Below, one piece after another: positions 15,143 through 20,270 of a stretch of DNA of 22,029 bases. Origin of the DNA: JAEUSF01 sp964484145 (GTDB lineage: Bacteria; Patescibacteriota; Doudnabacteria; UBA920). The stretch lies in the NCBI GenBank assembly GCA_964484145.1, contig CAZAED010000024.1:1-22029 (forward strand). The letters are read 5' to 3'. The notes below the pieces were generated by a model. That model saw only the letters and a program-made list of their open reading frames with translations, did not search any database and was not told the origin of the DNA. Within the stretch, counting starts at the first letter, position 1. Each line of letters opens with the position of its first letter. Position numbers and translations under genes: made by a program.

Positions 15143-15606
15143 ACCTAGCTCAAGGCGAGAAAATTTTAAAAAAATATAGGCAAACCAAAGTAAATTTAGC
15201 TGGATATTTTGTAATGTGCCTCTTATTTGCATATTTACCGTTAGCCTTTCTAGCAAAATACGACCTAAAAGAAAATTTAGGCAAAATTCCAGAGCTGTGG
15301 GTTTTTTTTATTTCAGCTTATTTTTTAAACCATATAGTGCTTTGGAAAATTAATTACACACTAGTAACTAACCAAAGGTTAATAATAGTTCAATACTATA
15401 ATCTGTTACACAAACATGTAACAGATTTACCAAAAGACAAAATTGTTAATGTATCTTACGAAAAAAAAGGTCTATTCTCAACACTTTTTAATTACGGGAA
15501 TGTTGTTATTTTGCAGCAAAGCGTGCCGGTTCCTGTTATTTTGAAACATTTACCCGAACCAGCCAAAACTAAGGACGAGATTATTTCCTTAATTAAACCC
15601 TTGTAG
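15139..15606 (+). CDS. Membrane protein with bacterial PH domain
   Basis: This 155-residue protein has two membrane helices (about 20-39 and 53-69) followed by a bacterial PH (YdbS/YdbT-like, bPH_2) domain. Hallmarks are NYTLVTNQRLIIVQ (72-85), the LPKDKIVNVSYEKKGLFS stretch (97-114) and FNYGNVVI (117-124). The PH domain is probably cytoplasmic, and its ligand is unknown. Its start overlaps the stop of the 39-residue peptide, so they are co-translated. Confidence 0.85.
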   Translation: MNLAQGEKILKKYRQTKVNLAGYFVMCLLFAYLPLAFLAKYDLKENLGKIPELWVFFISAYFLNHIVLWKINYTLVTNQRLIIVQYYNLLHKHVTDLPKDKIVNVSYEKKGLFSTLFNYGNVVILQQSVPVPVILKHLPEPAKTKDEIISLIKPL

Positions 15607-15627
15607 TTTTGTTTTTAAGCCATTTTG

Positions 15628-15647
15628 TGTTAAAATAAAGCTATAAT
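15628..15647 (+). promoter_or_regulatory. Two overlapping -10 elements before the FtsB-like gene
   Basis: TGT-TAAAAT (15628-15636) and a consensus TATAAT (15642-15647) both precede the GTG start at 15659. Predicted starts are near 15643 or 15654, giving a leader of 16 or 5 bases. No terminator separates this from the upstream gene. Confidence 0.5.
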
Positions 15648-15658
15648 CATGCTACAAA

Positions 15659-16036
15659 GTGAAAACAAAAAAACTTTTTTCATCCAAAGTAACTTTTTTA
15701 ATTTTGCTTATTTTAGCGGCTATTTTGGGTAGGCAAAAATATCAGCAATACAAACAGAATCAACTAGTTGAAAAAGAAAAGCAAAAAATTATTGGCCAAA
15801 TAAATAGCCTTAACAAAAAAAATCAAGAAATATCTAATTCGTTAGAATATTTTAAGTCGGAAAGTTTTAAACAGCGCGTCGCAAGAGAACAATTAAATTT
15901 AAAACAGCCTGGCGAAGAAGTTTACAGTTTTAAGGAAGCAAATGAAAGTATGGCTGTTGGGAATAGTTTGGCTGAGCTTCCAAAACTTTCTAATATTGAG
16001 AAATGGGTAAAATACTTTTCGGGTAAGGAGTATTAA
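15659..16036 (+). CDS. FtsB/DivIC-type septum formation initiator protein
   Basis: This is a 125-residue bitopic membrane protein of the FtsB/DivIC/FtsL group, which links early and late divisome proteins. It has a short basic cytoplasmic start, one helix (10-24), a coiled coil (about 30-66, with the LNKKNQEISNSLEYFKSESF stretch), then the family signature VAREQLNLKQPGEEVY (74-89). The start codon is GTG; an ATG at 15649 is in another frame and opens only 27 codons. It heads an operon with a parvulin-like protein and the long pilin-domain protein, and it joins the wall and division genes elsewhere in the window. Confidence 0.87.
   Translation: MKTKKLFSSKVTFLILLILAAILGRQKYQQYKQNQLVEKEKQKIIGQINSLNKKNQEISNSLEYFKSESFKQRVAREQLNLKQPGEEVYSFKEANESMAVGNSLAELPKLSNIEKWVKYFSGKEY
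16025..16030 (+). promoter_or_regulatory. Shine-Dalgarno of the PPIase gene
   Basis: AAGGAG lies eight bases before the ATG at 16039, overlapping the end of the FtsB-like gene. It is one of only two clear Shine-Dalgarno sequences in the window. Confidence 0.65.
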
Positions 16037-16038
16037 AT

Positions 16039-16782
16039 ATGACCAAAAGAAGAAAGCAGCTTGGCCGCACCATACTAACTATATTAGCCATAATTGCATT
16101 TGTGACAGTTAGTCTTATTTGGTTGTACAAACCAAGCCTAAGCGGCAAAAAATTAAAAATTTTGAGTGCTTTATCACTTCCAATTGCTAGTGTAAATGGA
16201 AAGTTGGTTTTTGCCCGAGAATTTTTAGAAATAAAAAATTCCTTTACCGGTTTTAGCCAAGTCTCAGACGAAGAAATTTATAATTCCTTTATTTTAAATA
16301 AAAAATACGAGGAGTTGCAAAAAGAAGTTGGATCAAAGCCTATATATAAAAACCCTAGCGACTCAGCGGACTTTTTAAAAAAATTTGACGCAATAAAAAA
16401 GGGCTTGGCTTTATTCTATAATTCAAACCAAAACTTAAATTCTGACAGTTACTCTTTGGCAAACAACATTTTACTTAGGCTTAAAGAAGGCGAGCGCTTT
16501 GAAAGCCTCGCCAAAACTTACAGCAAAGACAGTTATTCAGCTATTTTCGGAGGGTTAACAGGCGGTAATCCCGAGTTATTTTTACCCGAAACCCAAGTTA
16601 AAATAAATGAAATTATTGGCAATGAGCCGGTCATAATTCCAAGCAGTTTGGGTTTACACATTTTAAAAAAAGACACAAAAACAAGCACACTTAGGCAAAT
16701 TTTTCTTAAGACTAATGGTTTTGAAGAATGGCTAGAAAATTCTACAAACCAAATAAAAACAAAAAAATTTATTAATCCATAA
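16039..16782 (+). CDS. Extracytoplasmic parvulin-type peptidyl-prolyl isomerase (PrsA/SurA-like)
   Basis: This is a 247-residue membrane-anchored foldase candidate. A basic start and one helix (9-30) precede a SurA_N-like region (SVNGKLVFAREFLEIK, 51-66, and helical sequence to about 135). The parvulin domain (about 139-211) shows GERFESLAKTYSKD (151-164), GGLTGGNPELFLPE (171-184) and the closing SSLGLHILKKD (202-212). The domain is short and the central catalytic residues are hard to place, so chaperone activity without isomerase activity is possible. It starts 2 bases after the FtsB-like gene and ends 9 bases before the pilin-domain protein, which could be its client (inference). Confidence 0.83.
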   Translation: MTKRRKQLGRTILTILAIIAFVTVSLIWLYKPSLSGKKLKILSALSLPIASVNGKLVFAREFLEIKNSFTGFSQVSDEEIYNSFILNKKYEELQKEVGSKPIYKNPSDSADFLKKFDAIKKGLALFYNSNQNLNSDSYSLANNILLRLKEGERFESLAKTYSKDSYSAIFGGLTGGNPELFLPETQVKINEIIGNEPVIIPSSLGLHILKKDTKTSTLRQIFLKTNGFEEWLENSTNQIKTKKFINP

Positions 16783-16791
16783 AATAAAAAT

Positions 16792-18949
16792 ATGAGTAAC
16801 GACAATCCATTTAACGTAAACAAAGAACTGCTTGACTATGTTAAGTCGGCCAAAGAACATGGCTTGCCAGATTCTGAAATAAAGCAAAATTTGTTAAATG
16901 CCGGTTGGGAGCCCGAGGACATTGAGAATACTTTCGCGCACTTTGTTGCAAGTATCCATATGCAAAAAGCTGCCGCAGAAACCCAAAGTTCTCTTTTATC
17001 GCCCTTAATGCAAGAAAAACCTGGGTCAGTTAGTCCGTCCGCTTCTCCGACACAAAACTTTGCTGAACAAACTGCTTTAAATACTGTTAGCAAAAAATCC
17101 CACTGGGGCCTTTGGCTTTTTTTGTTCATNNNNNNNNNNNNNGCTTTTAGCCGGAGGGGCATTTTACGTATACACTTACGGTTATTTTACCCCGACCCAA
17201 ATTTGGAATAAATTCGCTAATACAGAGGAATCGAAAATTTATAAAAATAAATTCAGTTTTAGTTATAACGACAATTATACTCCTTCCGACGAGAAAGCTG
17301 GAAAAAAAATAGAGTTTAAAAATATAAAAGGTAGCTTCGATGGTAGTTTTTACGTAAATGTAGCTGACGCTAAAAATCCCGAGTCTAGTTCCGAAGTTCA
17401 ATATACTTTTGGTTCCGGTAATACAAACATTTCAACCGGTTTTCAATACAGATTAAAAAACAATACTTTATATATAAATGCTGGAAGTAATCCTTTTTTA
17501 GACTTATTTACTCAAAGCCTTTCGGACCAAAGCGGAAAAAAGCCAGAATGGTTAAAATTAGATTTAAATGCTTTACAAAATACCTCTGGTCAAAAGTCTG
17601 AAGCAAGTACGGAAGACTTAGAAAAGTTTAAAGCTGTCTTTAATGATGAATTTAAAAACAAGCTTGAAAAAATTTGGAGTGACGCCAAGCTTGTTAAAGT
17701 AAAAAAAGTTTTAGGTCATGAAAAACTAAATGGGCTAATGACTTTGCATTTTCAAAACGAACTGGACAAACAGGCTTTAACTGCTCTAATAAACTCCTAT
17801 ATAGACAACGTGCTTCCAACTTTAGCCAAAGCAAACGAGCAGGATGCTCCCAAGCAAGAGGACTTGGATTTAGCCCATAAAATGGTTAGCGGGATAATAA
17901 ATAAAATTACAATTAGTGATTTTGAAACCTGGATAGGCGTAAAAGATTTTAGACTTTACAAAGTAAAATTAGTCAGCAATGCCCCTTCTTTACTTTCGGC
18001 AATAAATGCATCAGAACGTGTTAGCTCATCAAGTAACGATTTAGTGCAAAGCATGCCCGACGACATAAATGATAGAACCAGGGTAGGTGACATGATTTCG
18101 ATGAGAACAGTCCTAGAACTGTATAAAAATAAACACGGAGGTTTTCCTGAAGCAAAAGATGGTGAACCGCTGGGCCTTTCGCCCGATTACATAAAAAGTA
18201 TTCCTAAAAGCCCCAAACCACCGGGAACAAATTGTTCTGAGTACTACAACACCTACTGGTACACGCCGACAGGGACTAAAAAAACAATAAATAGTGAGAT
18301 AGTTTACAGCGATTATACTTATGGGTTTTGCTTAGGGGGTGACGTTCATAGACCTGATCTTAGGCCTGAGCTGCAACTTCTTAAAGCCGGTATAGGGAAA
18401 ATGACTCAAGAAAACATTCAAAGTGGGTTACCTTGCGACGACACTGAAGAACATTGCAAAGCAAACAACCATGCAAACTCAGCCCCTGATCAAAACGCCC
18501 AAATGCAAAAAGAATGGAACGAATTTCTTTCGAAGCTAGACTTTAACGCCCAAATCAACCTTCAGGCTGAGTACAGCGACTTTGGAAAAATAAGAGCAAT
18601 AGACGAGCCTAAAGAATTTTATGACTTAACTCAAATGATAGCGTCTTCCCAAACCCAAACACGCGACACAACCAGACTTTCAGACGTACGAAAACTCGCT
18701 TCTTCTTTGGAGTTGTATTTTAATGACAAAAATTCTTATCCGAAAGACCTAAGTGAGCTAAAACCTGACTACGCAGCTTCAATTCCTATGGCCCCCGAAC
18801 CGCCAGACGGAAAATGTACAGAAACCAATAACAAATATTCATACAAACAACTTTCACCCTTAAATTTTCAATTGAATTTTTGTTTAGGCTCGGCAACTGG
18901 TGGGTATAGTGATGGGGAGCACACTCTTAGCCCCGCAGGTATACAATAA
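16792..18949 (+). CDS. Membrane-anchored protein with LppX-like region and two tandem pilin-like domains (interrupted by assembly gap)
   Basis: This is one gene of about 718 residues, read in two frames because of the 13 Ns at 17130-17142. The frames match if the true gap is a multiple of three. A cytoplasmic helical domain comes first (ELLDYVKSAKEHGLPDSEIK, then LLNAGWEPEDIE), a pattern common at the N-terminus of CPR membrane proteins. A membrane helix spans the gap. Next is a sheet-rich region (about 17200-18000) with VLGHEKLNG and WIGVKDFRLYKVKL, like LppX/LolA-type proteins. Two globular domains resembling the C-terminal half of type IV pilins/GspG follow: RVGDMISMRTVLELYKNK (from about 18068) and RLSDVRKLASSLELYFNDK (from about 18658). 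Both continue to a YP/FP and a late Cys. No prepilin peptidase motif is present. Confidence 0.8.
17130..17142. other. Assembly gap (13 N)
   Basis: Unknown bases lie inside the membrane-helix codons of the surrounding gene. The upstream and downstream frames differ by one, so the real gap is probably 12, 15 or another multiple of three and not 13. The gap shows the contig is a scaffold. Confidence 0.98.
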
Positions 18950-18954
18950 TTTTG

Positions 18955-18983
18955 ATCCCGCTGTTCAAAACAGCGGGATTTTT
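18955..18983 (+). terminator. Intrinsic terminator before murI
   Basis: A perfect 11-base-pair stem (18955-18965 with 18969-18979) with a 3-base loop is followed by five T. The next promoter begins two bases later. Confidence 0.9.
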
Positions 18984-18984
18984 G

Positions 18985-18990
18985 TATAAT
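18985..18990 (+). promoter_or_regulatory. Consensus -10 of murI, leaderless geometry
   Basis: TATAAT ends six bases before the murI ATG, so transcription should begin at the start codon itself. The spacing is identical to that of lepA. No Shine-Dalgarno is present. The upstream terminator stem occupies the usual -35 region. Confidence 0.6.
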
Positions 18991-18996
18991 TGAGTA

Positions 18997-19797
18997 ATGA
19001 CTATAGGTATTTTTGATTCAGGTTTGGGCGGTTTAGTTATTGCGAAGTCGATATTTAAACGCTTACCTAAATATGACTATGTCTATTTAGGCGACACAAA
19101 AAATTTGCCTTATGGAGAAAAAACATCCTCCCAAATTTACAGCTACACAAAAAAGGCTGTGGACTTTTTATTTAAGCAAAATTGTGAGTTAGTAATTGTT
19201 GCTTGTAATACATCATCTGCCTTGGCATTAAGAAAGTTGCAGCAGCAATATTTGCCTAAAAATTATCCGGACAGACGGATTTTAGGGGTAGTTGTGCCCA
19301 CACTAGAGTTTGCCTATAAAAATCATCGTCGTAAAAAAATTGGGGTTATAGGAACATCAGCTACTATAAAATCACACATTTATAAAAAGGAGCTTTCAAA
19401 AATAGACAACGAGGCTAAAATTTTTGAAATTGCAACACCAAAGCTTGTGCCCTTAATAGAGGCGAATTCTTTACAGCAAGCCCAAAAGGCCCTAGAATTA
19501 TATTTAAAGACGCTTCAAAAACAAAATATTGAAGCGCTAATTTTGGCTTGTACTCATTATCCGATTTTAAAAAGGCAGGTAAAAGGAATGGTGGGGAAAA
19601 ACGTAGAAGTAATAAGCCAGGACGAAATAATTCCGGGTAAGTTGGTAGATTATTTAAAAAGACACCCAGAAATAGAAGTTAAACTAGCAAAACATCGAAA
19701 GCGGGATTTTTTGGTAACAACACTGAATAAAAATTTCAGCAGCGTAGCAAAACTTTTGTTTGGGAAGGAGTTGGATTTGAGACTAGCAAAAATTTAA
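18997..19797 (+). CDS. murI: Glutamate racemase
   Basis: This cytoplasmic cofactor-free racemase makes D-glutamate, the substrate MurD adds to the wall precursor. The 266-residue length is normal. The N-terminal IGIFDSGLGGL (3-13) carries the Asp and Ser of the active site. LGDTKNLPYGEK (31-42), the first catalytic Cys70 in VACNTSSA, and the second catalytic Cys185 with His187 in ACTHYP are all present. It is a one-gene unit between a terminator and the tRNA region. Confidence 0.96.
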   Translation: MTIGIFDSGLGGLVIAKSIFKRLPKYDYVYLGDTKNLPYGEKTSSQIYSYTKKAVDFLFKQNCELVIVACNTSSALALRKLQQQYLPKNYPDRRILGVVVPTLEFAYKNHRRKKIGVIGTSATIKSHIYKKELSKIDNEAKIFEIATPKLVPLIEANSLQQAQKALELYLKTLQKQNIEALILACTHYPILKRQVKGMVGKNVEVISQDEIIPGKLVDYLKRHPEIEVKLAKHRKRDFLVTTLNKNFSSVAKLLFGKELDLRLAKI

Positions 19798-19806
19798 TAA
19801 ACCGAA

Positions 19807-19865
19807 CCACCCCGGAATTTTTTACGTTATTGATTATTTTGAGCCGTAAAAAATATCCGGGATGG
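19807..19865. repeat. Long imperfect hairpin between murI and the tRNA
   Basis: The arm at 19807-19826 pairs with 19845-19865 over about 19 base pairs, with one A bulge and one C-A mismatch, around an 18-base loop. The stem contains an internal T6/A6 run. No T-tail follows on the + strand, so it may be a processing or stability element more than a standard terminator. Confidence 0.6.
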
Positions 19866-19876
19866 AAATGACATTT

Positions 19877-19952
19877 GCCGGCTTAGCTCATCTGGTAGAG
19901 CAGCGGTATCGTAAACCGCAGGTGGCCGGTTCAAGTCCGGCAGCCGGCTCCA
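19877..19952 (+). tRNA. tRNA-Thr (anticodon CGT)
   Basis: This is a complete 76-base cloverleaf. The acceptor GCCGGCT pairs with AGCCGGC, the D-stem GCTC with GAGC, the anticodon stem GCGGT with ACCGC around a 7-base loop ATCGTAA (anticodon CGT, reading ACG), and the T-stem GCCGG with CCGGC. The terminal CCA is encoded. G1-C72, C2-G71 and the G35/U36 anticodon bases match threonine identity elements. Confidence 0.95.
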
Positions 19953-19956
19953 AGCA

Positions 19957-20070
19957 GCTCAACTCCGACGCCCCCCAAAGGGGTCGGAGCCCCGACCAAA
20001 GCGTCGGGGCTGGTAGAGCAATGGTATCGTAAACCATAGGTCGTCGGTTCAATCCCGACCGTCGGCTCCA
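19957..20070 (+). pseudogene. Second tRNA-Thr(CGT)-like copy, D-loop interrupted, no 5' acceptor strand
   Basis: The 3' part is a good tRNA: anticodon arm ATGGT-ATCGTAA-ACCAT, T-arm GTCGG-TTCAATC-CCGAC, acceptor 3' strand CGTCGGC, T and CCA. The D-stem halves GCTC (19957-19960) and GAGC (20016-20019) are both present but separated by a 47-base double hairpin inside the D-loop. The expected 5' acceptor strand GCCGACG is absent before GCTC, where the sequence is the end of the first tRNA plus four bases. It is probably a non-functional fused copy. Confidence 0.65.
19965..20011. repeat. 47-base GC-rich double-hairpin element in the D-loop of the second tRNA copy
   Basis: Two adjacent hairpins are visible. 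The first (19963-19989) has about ten base pairs with one bulged G. The second is 9 perfect base pairs, 19988-19996 with 20003-20011. Both loops contain CCAAAG or a close variant. The element ends also pair with each other (CCGACGC with GCGTCGG). It is far more GC-rich than the window. A CT is present at both edges, so the exact boundary is ambiguous by two bases. Confidence 0.6.
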
Positions 20071-20131
20071 CTAGTTACAGAACTATATCTTTAATACAAT
20101 GGATAGTAGCGTCGGGCGCGTAAACCGCAGG

Positions 20132-20169
20132 CTTGCCCCGTAGTGAACTCTTGGGTTCTACTACTGGGG
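20132..20169. repeat. 38-base hairpin insert in the variable loop of the third tRNA copy
   Basis: CCCC at 20136-20139 pairs with GGGG at 20166-20169, and GTAGTGAAC (20140-20148) pairs with 20155-20164 around a TCTTGG loop, with two single-base bulges. The insert ends with TACTGGGG, as does the 49-base insert downstream. Confidence 0.65.
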
Positions 20170-20182
20170 TGGCCGGTTCAAG

Positions 20183-20231
20183 CCTGCCCTTTACCGAAGG
20201 CGATATTTATATCGGATTTCTGGTACTGGGG
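20183..20231. repeat. 49-base hairpin insert in the T-loop of the third tRNA copy
   Basis: The outer part pairs CCC-TACC-GAA with TTC-GGTA-GGG, and an inner hairpin has CGATAT (20201-20206) pairing with ATATCG (20209-20214). It ends with the same TACTGGGG as the 38-base insert. Its first bases CCTGC are complementary to the tRNA bases just before the other insert. Confidence 0.65.
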
Positions 20232-20270
20232 TCCGGCAGCCGGCTCCATTTTCATAAATTAAATTAAAAA

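Larger units (their letters stand above)
20119..20248 (+). pseudogene. Third tRNA-Thr copy split into three exact segments
   Basis: Segments 20119-20131, 20170-20182 and 20232-20248 (13, 13 and 17 bases) join to reproduce exactly the last 43 bases of the intact tRNA-Thr (19910-19952), from the anticodon CGT to CCA. They are separated by 38 and 49 extra bases. In tRNA numbering the breaks fall at about 46/47 (variable loop) and 59/60 (T-loop). The 5' half is unrecognisable apart from a faint D-loop-like TGGATAG, and there is no acceptor 5' strand. It is therefore probably a broken gene. Confidence 0.7.

Noticed and set aside
15649..15732. 27-codon ORF starting at the ATG before the FtsB-like gene
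   Set aside because: It overlaps the FtsB-like gene out of frame, ends quickly and shows no coding character.
17143..17211. True frameshift or gene end just after the N gap
   Set aside because: The reading frame 17144-18949 is open and coding-like throughout and continues the membrane helix. The shift is explained by the gap length being an estimate.
20119..20248. Archaeal-type bulge-helix-bulge introns in the third tRNA copy
   Set aside because: Positions 46/47 and 59/60 are reported for archaeal tRNA introns, but pairing the first intron bases with the following exon bases gives no complete 4-base-pair central helix at either junction, and the genome is bacterial. Kept only as an alternative.
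19957..20248. Group I introns in tRNA
   Set aside because: The interruptions are 38-49 bases, far too short for a group I intron, and they lie outside the anticodon loop.
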